A DNA stretch of 64,000 nucleotides. It comes from Phycisphaerae bacterium (lineage in GTDB: Bacteria; Planctomycetota; Phycisphaerae; Sedimentisphaerales; Anaerobacaceae). This document shows, in pieces, positions 41,953 through 50,616 of this stretch. The stretch's first letter is position 1. Every line of letters starts with the position of its first letter. The translations under genes and the position numbers were made by a program. The notes below the pieces were generated by a model. It searched no databases. It saw only the letters and a program-made list of their open reading frames with translations, and was not told the origin of the DNA. The DNA lies in NCBI GenBank assembly GCA_028714255.1, contig JAQTMR010000008.1:61714-125713 (forward strand), in the 5' to 3' direction.

Positions 41953-42372
41953 TTACAGCGAATGTATTCGCTTAATAAACCTGCACTTAATAGGCATTTT
42001 ATTGGCAACTCTGCTCAATGCCTGCTTTGCGATATTCTCAGCTACTCCGCCGACTTCAAAGCAAACCTGTCCCGGCTTGACTCTGGCGACCCAAAATGCC
42101 GGTTCGCCCTTACCTTTTCCCATTCGCGTCTCCAGAGGCTTTGCGCTTACCGGTTTATACGGAAATATCCTGAGGTAAACCTTACCTTCTCGATGCAGAA
42201 AATGGGTTGCCGCAACTCGGCCGGCTTCAATCTGCTTGGCATCTATCCAACTGCCTTCCAGTGCCTGCAAGCCGTAATCGCCGAATGCCACAAAATTACC
42301 GCGAGACGCATTGCCTTTCATTTTGCCTCGCTGGCTCTTGCGGTACTTAACCCTTTTCGGCATCATTGCCAT
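41953..42372 (-). CDS. rplP: 50S ribosomal protein L16
   Basis: L16 contacts A-site tRNA and is needed for late large-subunit assembly. The 139 residues show [20 protein letters not shown] and then the family [23 protein letters not shown] start; two further Met codons follow (MAMMPKR), so the exact start may be 42372 or 42363. Confidence 0.96.
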   Translation of the reverse strand: MAMMPKRVKYRKSQRGKMKGNASRGNFVAFGDYGLQALEGSWIDAKQIEAGRVAATHFLHREGKVYLRIFPYKPVSAKPLETRMGKGKGEPAFWVARVKPGQVCFEVGGVAENIAKQALSRVANKMPIKCRFIKRIHSL

Positions 42373-42398
42373 TGTTCAGACCCTTACAAACTTATTGA

Positions 42399-43217
42399 TT
42401 ATTTTGGGCTTTCTGTGCCCTTTGTGTCTTTTACTTCGGTTATTTGTTTTTTAGCTTCGGCAACACCTTCACTACCTCGTGCCGGCGTGGATACAGGCCT
42501 CCGACTCCTGCCGACATTTCGATTTCCCTCGTCTCGCCTCGGTGGACGCCGCCGTTGGCCCTGCTTTGGTTCGAGTATATCGCCGAACTTGCCTTTATAA
42601 ATCCAAACTTTAATACCAATCGCTCCGTATGTTGTTCTTGATGTTGCCGTGGCGTAATCTACATCGGCATCCAGAGTATGCAGCGGGATACTGCCGAGTT
42701 TCTGCGTTTCACTGCGTGCTATTTCTGAGCCTGCCAACCGCCCGGAGCACATAACCTTAACCCCTTTGGCTCCCGCATTCATAGCTGATTCACAGAACTG
42801 TTTCATCGCACGCCTAAACGAGGCCCGTTTACTTAACTGCTCAGCAACCGCTTCAGCTACCAAAGCAGCATTAAGGTCAGGTTCTTTTATCTCGATAACA
42901 TTGACGCTCATCTTCCGACCCGTTAACCCCTCAAGCTCTTCCCGCAGCTTATCAACTTCACCGCCTCTGGGGCCAATGACTATGCCGGGCCGGGCACTGT
43001 GCAGTGTTACCTTCACTTCATTACGTGTTCGGACTATTTCAACCTTTGCCACTGCGCCCTTTGGCATCTGACGGTTAAATTTATTGTCGATGTATTGGCG
43101 TATCTTCTGGTCCTCGACGAGAAAATCACCGTAATCACTCTTGGAAGCAAACCATGTACTTTGCCATCCACGTGTTATTCCTGTTCTAAAACCGATTGGT
43201 GATGTTTTCTGGCCCAT
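42399..43217 (-). CDS. rpsC: 30S ribosomal protein S3
   Basis: S3 is at the mRNA entry tunnel. The KH domain (RPGIVIGPRGGEVDKLREEL) and the C-terminal S3 domain are both present. The total of 272 residues is longer than the common 210-240 because of a basic and polar tail from about residue 220 (PPRRDEGNRNVGRSRRP ...). It follows rplV by 39 bases. ATG start. Confidence 0.97.
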   Translation of the reverse strand: MGQKTSPIGFRTGITRGWQSTWFASKSDYGDFLVEDQKIRQYIDNKFNRQMPKGAVAKVEIVRTRNEVKVTLHSARPGIVIGPRGGEVDKLREELEGLTGRKMSVNVIEIKEPDLNAALVAEAVAEQLSKRASFRRAMKQFCESAMNAGAKGVKVMCSGRLAGSEIARSETQKLGSIPLHTLDADVDYATATSRTTYGAIGIKVWIYKGKFGDILEPKQGQRRRPPRRDEGNRNVGRSRRPVSTPARGSEGVAEAKKQITEVKDTKGTESPK

Positions 43218-43256
43218 AATTTAGTTTTAGTATCTCATAATTTCGCGTTGCAGATG

Positions 43257-43814
43257 TTATATTTCTGCCGCATTTGTTACCGTTATATGTATATGGCAGG
43301 CTTTTTTATTGATAGAATGTGCCCTGCCCCGGTCTTTTGCTCTCCATCTTTTAGTGCCGATACGCCGCCCTGCTTCGTCAACACGAGCTTCACTTACATA
43401 GAGACTATCAACGTTAGCCTGCTGCTCATCGGCATCGGCCACGGCACTTTTTAGAACTTTGTCAACCATCTCAGCAGCTCGTTTTCTTGTGAACTTCAAA
43501 ACGTCCATCGCGTCCTGAGCCCTTCGCCCGGCTATCAATTGTGTAACCAATCTGACCTTACGGGCAGACATTGGAGCAAAACGATAAGACGAATGCCAAC
43601 CAACAAGGTCATTTACATCAGTAGATAAGGCGGTCGCCAGATGGTTAATATCCTCTCGGGACGGCACAGGTTTGAGAAGACCTCTCTGCCAGTTTTTCAC
43701 AGCCGATACTGCTTTTTCCCTGGTCAGTCCGCCTCTGACAAGCTGGCCGGCTAACTGTTCCGTGCTTATCTTTCGTTGTTTACAAAACTTTTTTAATTTA
43801 TAAGAACTTAACAT
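43257..43814 (-). CDS. rplV: 50S ribosomal protein L22 with N-terminal HTH-like domain
   Basis: Residues about 76-185 are an ordinary L22 (FAPMSARKVRLVTQLI ... RRIGTKRWRAKDRGRAHSI), which lines the peptide exit tunnel. Before it lies a domain of about 70 residues not found in common L22. It reads like a Cro/CI helix-turn-helix: LKKFCKQRKISTEQLAGQLV, then VSAVKNWQRG, then INHLATALSTDVNDLVGW. The ATG at 43814 is only 14 bases after the rpsS stop, whereas starting at the core would leave a gap of over 200 bases, so the extension belongs to the gene. It may bind DNA, RNA or the ribosome surface; its role is unknown. Confidence 0.93.
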   Translation of the reverse strand: MLSSYKLKKFCKQRKISTEQLAGQLVRGGLTREKAVSAVKNWQRGLLKPVPSREDINHLATALSTDVNDLVGWHSSYRFAPMSARKVRLVTQLIAGRRAQDAMDVLKFTRKRAAEMVDKVLKSAVADADEQQANVDSLYVSEARVDEAGRRIGTKRWRAKDRGRAHSINKKACHIHITVTNAAEI

Positions 43815-43828
43815 ATCTTATCTCAGTC

Positions 43829-44125
43829 TTATCCTGGAGTAGGTGCCGCGGTTGCTGTTACTACCTTCCTGCTCGAATGGCCTCTGAAGACCCTCGTCGG
43901 CGAGAATTCACCAAGCTTATGGCCAACCATATCCTCGGTAACGAAGACCTTGTGAAACATTTTGCCGTTGTGAACCATAAACGTAAAACCAACAAACTCG
44001 GGAATTATAGTACATCTTCTCGCCCAGGTTTTTATTGGTTCATGGGAACCAGACTCAATTCGCTTGTGAACCTTGGCGAAAAGCTTTTCATCAACATAAG
44101 GGCCTTTTTTAAGAGATCTTCCCAT
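43829..44125 (-). CDS. rpsS: 30S ribosomal protein S19
   Basis: S19 is in the head of the small subunit, paired with S13. The 98 residues start [19 protein letters not shown] and include [21 protein letters not shown] short Ala/Thr/Pro tail ends the protein. It follows rplB by 22 bases. ATG start. Confidence 0.97.
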   Translation of the reverse strand: MGRSLKKGPYVDEKLFAKVHKRIESGSHEPIKTWARRCTIIPEFVGFTFMVHNGKMFHKVFVTEDMVGHKLGEFSPTRVFRGHSSRKVVTATAAPTPG

Positions 44126-44147
44126 TCTTTTACCTTTTATACACTAA

Positions 44148-44996
44148 TTACGCCACGAATTGAAAACGCCCGCTTTTGCGTCTTCGAATAATCCTTTTAT
44201 TACTTGTGTTTCGCGGACTTCTTGTTTTTCCGCCTTTTGCAAGCACGCCCGTAGGTGAGCATGGCTGCCGTCCACCATTTGCCCGGCCTTCACCGCCGCC
44301 CATCGGATGGGCAACAGGATTCTGCGCCTTGCCTCTGACGTGAGGCCTGATACCAAGATGTCGCATTCTGCCGGCCTTGCCAATCTTAATGTTCTGGTAG
44401 TCAGGGTTGCTGAGCTGGCCGATGGTAGCTCTGCATTCTTTGCGAAGCATTCGCATTTCACCGCTTGGCAGAAGGATGGTAACCCAATCGCCTTCTTTAG
44501 CCACAATTTTCGCGGAACTGCCGGCGGTTCTGACTAACTTTCCGCCCTCGCCCGCGGTCATTTCAATATTGTGAATCTCAAGGCTGGCAGGAATTGAAGC
44601 CAGTGGCATCGCATTACCAATCTTAGGCTCACATTCAAGACCGCTTTCAACACGGACTCCAACCTTCATACCCAATGGGGCCAATATATATCTTTTTTCA
44701 CCGTCAGCGTAGTGCAGCAGCGATATAAAACAGTTCCTGTTGGGGTCGTATTCAATCGTGGCCACTTTTGCGGGAACACCGTCTTTGTCACGTTTGAAAT
44801 CGATGAGACGGTAAATTTTTCTTGCCCCGCCGCCTCGGAATCGTGTGGTAGTGACACCGCGATGATTCCTGCCGCCGCTTTTCTTAATCCGCTTGCAAAG
44901 CGACTTATCAGGAGCAGATGTCGTCAGCTCGGCATAATCATTTACCGAGCAGTTTCGACGTCCCGCGGTTGTCGGTTTATAAATTCGAATACCCAT
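44148..44996 (-). CDS. rplB: 50S ribosomal protein L2
   Basis: L2 is next to the peptidyl-transferase centre and is needed for subunit joining. The 282 residues begin MGIRIYKPTTAGRRNCSVND and carry the conserved C-terminal part with HPMGGGEGRANGGRQPCSP, including the essential His. It follows rplW by 47 bases. ATG start. Confidence 0.97.
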   Translation of the reverse strand: MGIRIYKPTTAGRRNCSVNDYAELTTSAPDKSLCKRIKKSGGRNHRGVTTTRFRGGGARKIYRLIDFKRDKDGVPAKVATIEYDPNRNCFISLLHYADGEKRYILAPLGMKVGVRVESGLECEPKIGNAMPLASIPASLEIHNIEMTAGEGGKLVRTAGSSAKIVAKEGDWVTILLPSGEMRMLRKECRATIGQLSNPDYQNIKIGKAGRMRHLGIRPHVRGKAQNPVAHPMGGGEGRANGGRQPCSPTGVLAKGGKTRSPRNTSNKRIIRRRKSGRFQFVA

Positions 44997-45043
44997 AATC
45001 TACCTCACATTGGTAATTGGAATCTGATAATTACCAATCATCA

Positions 45044-45325
45044 TTAGAACAAATCTATGTGATAGTCCGGCTTCAGAAACACAATGGCTTTTTTCCAACT
45101 TGCAGTCATACCGAAAGTTGCGCCTTTGCGGCGGTGTTTGCCTTTGCGATTTGCCGATCTAACCTTACTTACCTTAACACTATATATTTTTTCAACGGCT
45201 TGTTTTATCTGGGTCTTATTTGCCTTTTTGTTTACCTCAAAGGAGTATGCGCCTTTTACATTAGCAAAGTGCATTCCCTGCTCTGTAACCAAAGGCCGAA
45301 TTATTACACTACGGTCGTCAAGCAT
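45044..45325 (-). CDS. rplW: 50S ribosomal protein L23
   Basis: L23 is at the tunnel exit, the docking point for trigger factor and SRP. The 93-residue protein has VIIRPLVTEQGMHFANVKGA and the rRNA-binding loop RSANRKGKHRRKGATFGM. It is 6 bases after rplD. ATG start. Confidence 0.96.
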   Translation of the reverse strand: MLDDRSVIIRPLVTEQGMHFANVKGAYSFEVNKKANKTQIKQAVEKIYSVKVSKVRSANRKGKHRRKGATFGMTASWKKAIVFLKPDYHIDLF

Positions 45326-45331
45326 TTGCCG

Positions 45332-45967
45332 TTAATTCTCACTTTTCTGGTTTTTCTTCAAGAGGGACAAAAAGGCCTCTTTAGTAAACAATATTTTGCT
45401 GTGATTGCAGATATCACCGGCGTTCAATTCAGCCACCGGCATAACAATTATCCTTGGGAGGTTCCTGGCTGATTTATAAAGGTTCTCATCGTAGTTGCCA
45501 ATCGTTACTACGCAGCTGCGTTCAATTTTCAAATTTCCCAGGACAGTTGCAAACTCTTTGGTGCGAGGCTTCGCAAATTTCAACTCGTCAACAACCACAA
45601 TATTATTATGCAAAATCTTTGCCAGGATAGCCGAATCTCTGGCCAATATTCTCTGCTTCTTAGGCATACGTTTACTGAAATCTCTGGCCACCTTGGCAAA
45701 AGTGACGCCGCCGCCTACACGTTTACCCGTTCGTACAGTTCCCGCCCGGGCGTTACCTGTACCTTTTTGCTTATAAATCTTTCTTGTCGAGCCTTCAACC
45801 ATCCCCCTGCTTTTTGTCGCCGCGGTTCCAACCCGTTTGTTGGCGTGGTACATAACTATTGCCTGCTTAAGCAAAGGATATCGAATCGAGCCGCCAAGAA
45901 GCGACTCATCGACTTTCAAGACGTCGATTTCCTTGCCATCTTTGTTGTAAACAGACAAATCAATCAT
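45332..45967 (-). CDS. rplD: 50S ribosomal protein L4
   Basis: L4 lines the exit tunnel with L22 and in some bacteria controls the S10 operon. The 211 residues have the long tunnel loop (STRKIYKQKGTGNARAG then GGGVTFAKVARDFSKRMPKK). It is 24 bases after rplC. ATG start. Confidence 0.96.
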   Translation of the reverse strand: MIDLSVYNKDGKEIDVLKVDESLLGGSIRYPLLKQAIVMYHANKRVGTAATKSRGMVEGSTRKIYKQKGTGNARAGTVRTGKRVGGGVTFAKVARDFSKRMPKKQRILARDSAILAKILHNNIVVVDELKFAKPRTKEFATVLGNLKIERSCVVTIGNYDENLYKSARNLPRIIVMPVAELNAGDICNHSKILFTKEAFLSLLKKNQKSEN

Positions 45968-45991
45968 TTCTAACTTCCATTCTCCGGAATA

Positions 45992-46639
45992 TCAGGCCTT
46001 TTTGGCGCTGCGAATTATAACGTACCCGCCGCAAGCGCCTGGTATAGAACCTTTAATCACTAACAGATTGTTCTCTTCATCTATCGCTACCAGGCGGTGG
46101 TTTTTTTCAGTTGCTCTGTGGTCACCCAGATGTCCCGCCATTTTCTTGCCTTTTTTGAGGTTTCCGCCATGGCCGCGGTCGCTGCCAAAACTCGAGATTG
46201 AGCCGGGAGCCCTGTGTCTTCGTTCCGTACCGTGCGAGGCGGGAAAACCGTGAAAATCCCATCGCTTCATTACTCCGGCAAACCCTTTGCCTTTGCTTGT
46301 CCCCACGATATCGACGAACTTATCTTTCTCGAATACCGAAACCGTAAGCGAATCACCAATTTTACATTCCGGTTCGATATTATTTGGCAGGCGCATTTCT
46401 TTGACGAATTTTTTTGGTGTTGAGTTGGCTTTCTGGGCGTGTCCGACTTGTGGATTTTTTCTGCGAGACGGTTTTACATCGTTATATCCCAATTGAATGG
46501 CGTTGTAGCCGTCGGTATTAACTGTTTTGACCTGCATAACGGTGCAAGGGCCGACTTGTATGACTGTAACAGGCAGCAGTTTGTCCGCCTCGTCATACAT
46601 CTGAGTCATTCCAGTTTTCTTGCCCAGCAACATTGCCAT
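45992..46639 (-). CDS. rplC: 50S ribosomal protein L3
   Basis: L3 is an early-binding protein that reaches the peptidyl-transferase centre. The 215 residues start MAMLLGKKTGMTQMYDEADK and include the central VVGTSKGKGFAGVMKRW-type loop (here DIVGTSKGKGFAGVMKRWDF) and HGTERRHRAPGSI. The modified Gln found in proteobacterial L3 falls in this loop region. It follows rpsJ by 18 bases. ATG start. Confidence 0.97.
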   Translation of the reverse strand: MAMLLGKKTGMTQMYDEADKLLPVTVIQVGPCTVMQVKTVNTDGYNAIQLGYNDVKPSRRKNPQVGHAQKANSTPKKFVKEMRLPNNIEPECKIGDSLTVSVFEKDKFVDIVGTSKGKGFAGVMKRWDFHGFPASHGTERRHRAPGSISSFGSDRGHGGNLKKGKKMAGHLGDHRATEKNHRLVAIDEENNLLVIKGSIPGACGGYVIIRSAKKA

Positions 46640-46657
46640 TATCTAATACCTCGCATA

Positions 46658-46972
46658 TTAGGCTTTAATCTTTACAAAAACACCGGCCGGCACCACCAAA
46701 CGGTTTAATACCTCAACCGTTCGTGCGTTGGCTTCGTAAATATCTATCAACCGTTTGTGAGTCCTCAACTCAAACTGCTCACGCGACTTTTTATCGACAT
46801 GAGGACTTCGCAAAACAGTATATCTTTCAATCCGTGTGGGCAGCGGAACCGGGCCGCTGACACGGGCATTCGTTCTCCTGGCGTGCTCTACTATCTCCTT
46901 GGCAGATACGTCAAGAGCCCTGTAGTCATAGGCTTCCATTTTAATTCTTATCTTTTCAGTTTCGGTGGCCAC
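46658..46972 (-). CDS. rpsJ: 30S ribosomal protein S10
   Basis: S10 belongs to the head of the small subunit and also acts with NusB in antitermination. The 104 residues show [20 protein letters not shown] and [20 protein letters not shown], then [17 protein letters not shown]. The GTG start has AGGAAG eight bases before it; an in-frame ATG at residue 12 would remove part of the first strand. It is first in the S10-spc-alpha set, after a 480-bp gap with a promoter. Confidence 0.96.
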   Translation of the reverse strand: MATETEKIRIKMEAYDYRALDVSAKEIVEHARRTNARVSGPVPLPTRIERYTVLRSPHVDKKSREQFELRTHKRLIDIYEANARTVEVLNRLVVPAGVFVKIKA

Positions 46973-47452
46973 TATTATTCTTCCTGTTTCTTAACCTCAA
47001 AACTACGGGTAAAACTTCAAATTGTACATACTTACAAATAAAACGCAAAACAATTATTTTTTTAAACACAATCTCTGCGTTATTATTCACCAAAATACTT
47101 CTTTGGTTTGATTGTGGCAGGAAAGGCACTCTTTATTGGGCTGTTTTTGACCTAAAATCAACTGAAAATACAGCGTTCAACCAATAAATCGCCTTCCTTA
47201 AAAGATTTTCGGGTTCGGGTCTATAAGACCTGCCCAAAGCTGCTTAACGGCCCTGGCGACCCCTTAAAAAAGTACTCAATAACCATCCCTGACGACATAT
47301 TACAGGTATGTTACAGCCCAACTCGTAAACGCAAAACCAATCCCTGGCTATGCTCGCTACGGCTGAAAGAACGCGATATTACTATAGAAATCTACCTTTA
47401 TCAAATAAAATATTAAAAATTTTTGCAAAAAACTGTAAAAAACAAGATTTTT
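46973..47452. other. 480-bp non-coding gap between fusA and rpsJ
   Basis: No gene is recognised. Nearest rpsJ is a candidate promoter (47021-47048). A small hairpin GGTCT-TATA-AGACC lies at about 47218-47231. Short open readings, including one with a CLSCH motif (47114-47128), are broken by stops and are not supported. The tuf gene often found between fusA and rpsJ is absent here. Confidence 0.6.
47021..47048 (-). promoter_or_regulatory. Candidate promoter of the S10-spc-alpha genes
   Basis: On the minus strand TTGCGT (47043-47048) and TACAAT (47021-47026) are 16 bases apart. Predicted transcription starts about 40 bases before the rpsJ GTG. The -35 box and the spacer length equal those of the rex promoter. 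Confidence 0.55.
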
Positions 47453-49537
47453 TCATAAAACAACCTGTTTGGCTATTTGCTCCGGTACCCTTTCATAGCT
47501 CAAGGGCTCCATAGTGAAGGTTCCTCGCCCGGCTGTGGCACTTCTAATTTCGCTGGAGTATCCGAACATCTCGGATAAAGGTACTCTGGCATCAACTATC
47601 CGCATTTTCCCGTGTATCTGACAATCCGTAATTAGGCCCCTTTTTCCCAGTATATTGCCCTGTACTGCCCCAAAATTAGCTTCCGGCACTTCTACTTGAA
47701 GCCGCATTATAGGCTCAAGCAGCACCGGCCCTGCTGCTTTGGATGCCTTTTCCACTGCGAGTCTGGCAGCCTGCTCAAAAGCCAAATCCGAAGAATCTAC
47801 CGGATGGAATGAGCCGTCAATCAGCGCAACTTTAACTCCAACAACAGGAAAACCTGCCAACACGCCGCTGCCCATAGCATCTCTTACCCCGCGTTCCACT
47901 GCCGGGATGTATTCTCTCGGCACAGAATTGGAAATCACCTTACTCACAAATTCGATATCGTGGCTCCAATGGCCGTCCTCTGTCAATAACGGCTCAATCT
48001 CCAGAACCACATGCCCATACTGGCCATGACCGCCTGTTTGACGCACAAATTTGGCTTCTGCCTCGGATTTCCTGGTAATAGCTTCCTTGTAGGCGACCTT
48101 TGGTCTGCCGACCCTGATATGAACGCCTTTTTCCTTTTCCAGTTTATGCTGAAGTATTTCCAGATGCAGCTCGCCCATTCCGCTTATGATTGTCTGGCCT
48201 GTTTCGCGGTCTGTTTTGCACTCGAAAGTGGGGTCTTCACGTTTCAAACTTGCCAGGGCCTCCGACAATTTACCCGCTTCTGTACCGGCCTTTGGCTCTA
48301 TTGACATACTAATAACCGTGTCAGGAAACGTAATAGTTGGTAAAGAAACAGGATGTTTGGGGTCGCAAAGCGTGTCCCCGGTAAGCGTTTCTTTTAAACC
48401 TACAACTGCGACAATGTCACCGGCAATCGCTGAGGCCAAAATCTTTCGCTCGCCGGCATGCATCTCAAATATTCTGGTAATGTTCTCTTTGGTGTCACGA
48501 TTTACATTTAAAACCCTGGTACCGGACTTTAACTGACCTTGATAAATTCTCAAAAAATTCAAATCGCCGTGTGAATCGGCGGTAATCTTAAATGCAAGAG
48601 CAACAAAGCTGGCATTTTTGTCGCATTTAATCAATACTTCTTCGCTTTTATCTTTATCCTTGCCGGTTATTTTGTGCAAAACTATATCAGGCCTGTCCAG
48701 CGGAGAAGGCAAATACGCCACAACACCATCAAGCAGCCTTTGTACACCGATATACTTCAAGGCAGAACCGACAAATACCGGATTAAGTTTGTTGGCTAAA
48801 GTTCCTTTTCTAATCGCCCTGTTAATCAGCTCAATATCGATTGGCTTATCATGAACGTAAGCATCCATCAGCTCTTCATCATGCTCGGCTGCCAGCTCAA
48901 TCATCTGTTTTCTGTGTTTTTCCGCGTTTTTTAGCAATTCGTGAGGGATTTCAGCTTCTTCGAATGTCGCCCCCAACGCATCGCTCTTGTAGAAAATCGC
49001 CTGCATCTTTATAAGGTCTATTATTCCCCTGAAAGTATCTTCTGCTCCGATAGGCAGTTGCAGACAAATAGGATTGGCAACGAGTTTTTCATGGATGCTT
49101 TTGATAGTCATCTCGAAGTCGGCGCCGACTTTGTCCATCTTGTTCACGAAACAAAGACAAGGCAGATTGTATTTTTGTCCCTGTCTCCAGACAGTCTCGC
49201 TCTGGGCCTGAACACCTTCGCTGCCGTCAAACACGGTCACGGCACCATCGAGAATACGCAGAGACCGTTCGACTTCAGCGGTAAAGTCAATATGCCCAGG
49301 CGTATCGATAAGGTTAATCTCGTAATCTTTCCAGGGACATTTCGTTGCGGCGCTGGTTATGGTAATGCCTCTTTTTTGCTCCTCTTCCATAAAATCCATA
49401 ACCGCGGTGCCGTTATGGACCTCCCCCATCTTATAAGTTTTACCTGTATAAAAGAGTACACGCTCGGATACCGTCGTTTTGCCGGCATCGATATGAGCCA
49501 TTATTCCGATATTGCGTAATCGTTTCAACTTGTTCAT
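47453..49537 (-). CDS. fusA: Translation elongation factor G
   Basis: EF-G drives ribosome translocation with GTP. The 694 residues hold the P-loop AHIDAGKTT, switch [20 protein letters not shown], and domains II-V up to the C-terminal [20 protein letters not shown]. The N-terminal loop ([20 protein letters not shown]) is slightly different from the most common EF-G, which may indicate the planctomycete/spirochaete (spd) subgroup. That is a guess from memory. It follows rpsG by 84 bases, its normal place, but tuf does not follow. ATG start. Confidence 0.96.
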   Translation of the reverse strand: MNKLKRLRNIGIMAHIDAGKTTVSERVLFYTGKTYKMGEVHNGTAVMDFMEEEQKRGITITSAATKCPWKDYEINLIDTPGHIDFTAEVERSLRILDGAVTVFDGSEGVQAQSETVWRQGQKYNLPCLCFVNKMDKVGADFEMTIKSIHEKLVANPICLQLPIGAEDTFRGIIDLIKMQAIFYKSDALGATFEEAEIPHELLKNAEKHRKQMIELAAEHDEELMDAYVHDKPIDIELINRAIRKGTLANKLNPVFVGSALKYIGVQRLLDGVVAYLPSPLDRPDIVLHKITGKDKDKSEEVLIKCDKNASFVALAFKITADSHGDLNFLRIYQGQLKSGTRVLNVNRDTKENITRIFEMHAGERKILASAIAGDIVAVVGLKETLTGDTLCDPKHPVSLPTITFPDTVISMSIEPKAGTEAGKLSEALASLKREDPTFECKTDRETGQTIISGMGELHLEILQHKLEKEKGVHIRVGRPKVAYKEAITRKSEAEAKFVRQTGGHGQYGHVVLEIEPLLTEDGHWSHDIEFVSKVISNSVPREYIPAVERGVRDAMGSGVLAGFPVVGVKVALIDGSFHPVDSSDLAFEQAARLAVEKASKAAGPVLLEPIMRLQVEVPEANFGAVQGNILGKRGLITDCQIHGKMRIVDARVPLSEMFGYSSEIRSATAGRGTFTMEPLSYERVPEQIAKQVVL

Positions 49538-49621
49538 TTTTCATTGCCGAACTAAAAAAGAATAAAAAAATAGCGGACAAATAAATACACCCTGTCCGCT
49601 ACCGGTTATACTATATTAATG

Positions 49622-50125
49622 CTACCAGGCGAAGTGAGCAAATGCTTTGTTGGCCTCAGCCATTTTGTGGACGTTCTCTCGAGTGGTCATTGCGCCGCCT
49701 TGCCCCTTATAAGCATCCATTAACTCAGCGGACAACCGTTCACAAAAGGCAGAACCTTTCTTGCCTCGGGCTGATTGGATTATCCACCGGAACGCGAGCG
49801 ATTGCTGACGCTTGGGTCTTACCTGCATCGGTATCTGATAGCTGGCGCCGCCGACACGTTTGCTGCGAACTTCAAGTAGTGGCTTTACATTATTAATGGC
49901 GGTCTCGAATACATCCAGTTCGTTTTTCTTACCTTCTCCCTCGGATGAGTTACCAGCGACCAGCGGCGAGCGACGAATTATCTCCATAGCATCATAAAAA
50001 ACTTTCTGTGCGACGCTTTTCTTGCCGCCCCACATCAAGGCATTGACAAACTTTGATACTAATTTGCTATTGTACACTGCATCCGGCTTTAACTGCGAAC
50101 CCGAAGCTGTAAGATTTTTCGACAT
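49622..50125 (-). CDS. rpsG: 30S ribosomal protein S7
   Basis: S7 starts assembly of the small-subunit head and lies at the E site. The 167 residues are about ten longer than usual: an insert rich in Ser, Gly, Glu and Lys (around 56-68) stands between the MEIIRRSP part and the ETAINNVKPLLEVRSKRVGG part. The C-terminal TRENVHKMAEANKAFAHFAW is normal. It follows rpsL by 75 bases. ATG start. Confidence 0.96.
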   Translation of the reverse strand: MSKNLTASGSQLKPDAVYNSKLVSKFVNALMWGGKKSVAQKVFYDAMEIIRRSPLVAGNSSEGEGKKNELDVFETAINNVKPLLEVRSKRVGGASYQIPMQVRPKRQQSLAFRWIIQSARGKKGSAFCERLSAELMDAYKGQGGAMTTRENVHKMAEANKAFAHFAW

Positions 50126-50200
50126 AATTTTTCTCTTTCATCGCCGAGGTTACAGAGATTTACAATTTCAAATCTCTACCTCTGTCTGTCGTTATCCTTT

Positions 50201-50572
50201 TTATTTTGGTTCTTTTGCTCCGTATTTACTTCTACCTTGCTTGCGCCCGGTCACACCGGCACAGTCAAGCACGCCGCGAACAATATGATATCGAACGCCC
50301 GGCAAATCCCTGACTCGGCCTCCACGTATTATAACGGTACTGTGCTCCTGGAGGTTGTGGTCAATACCGGGTATGTAGGCTGTAACTTCCTTGCCGTTGG
50401 TCAGTCGGACACGAGCGATTTTCCGCAAAGCCGAATTCGGTTTTTTGGGTGTTTGAGTTCTCACAATCAGACACACGCCTCTTTTCTGAGGGTTTCCGCT
50501 GATTTCTGATACCCTTTTCCGACCCTTGCCCTTTGCTCTGGCACCTCTGACTAATTGGTTAATAGTAGGCAT
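50201..50572 (-). CDS. rpsL: 30S ribosomal protein S12
   Basis: S12 is at the decoding centre. The 123 residues start [20 protein letters not shown]. The streptomycin-related loop [17 protein letters not shown] is in the wild-type form, with both lysines, and the second loop reads [12 protein letters not shown]. Nothing suggests resistance changes. It follows rpoC by 44 bases, so the str genes run on from rpoBC. ATG start. Confidence 0.97.
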   Translation of the reverse strand: MPTINQLVRGARAKGKGRKRVSEISGNPQKRGVCLIVRTQTPKKPNSALRKIARVRLTNGKEVTAYIPGIDHNLQEHSTVIIRGGRVRDLPGVRYHIVRGVLDCAGVTGRKQGRSKYGAKEPK

Positions 50573-50616
50573 AATTTACTTTCGTTTTAGTTACTCATAT
50601 AAAGCCGGGTCAATTA

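Noticed and set aside
47114..47128. CLSCH heme-like motif in the fusA-rpsJ gap
   Set aside because: It lies in a reading of about 29 codons bounded by stops, with no start codon signal or signal peptide; probably chance.
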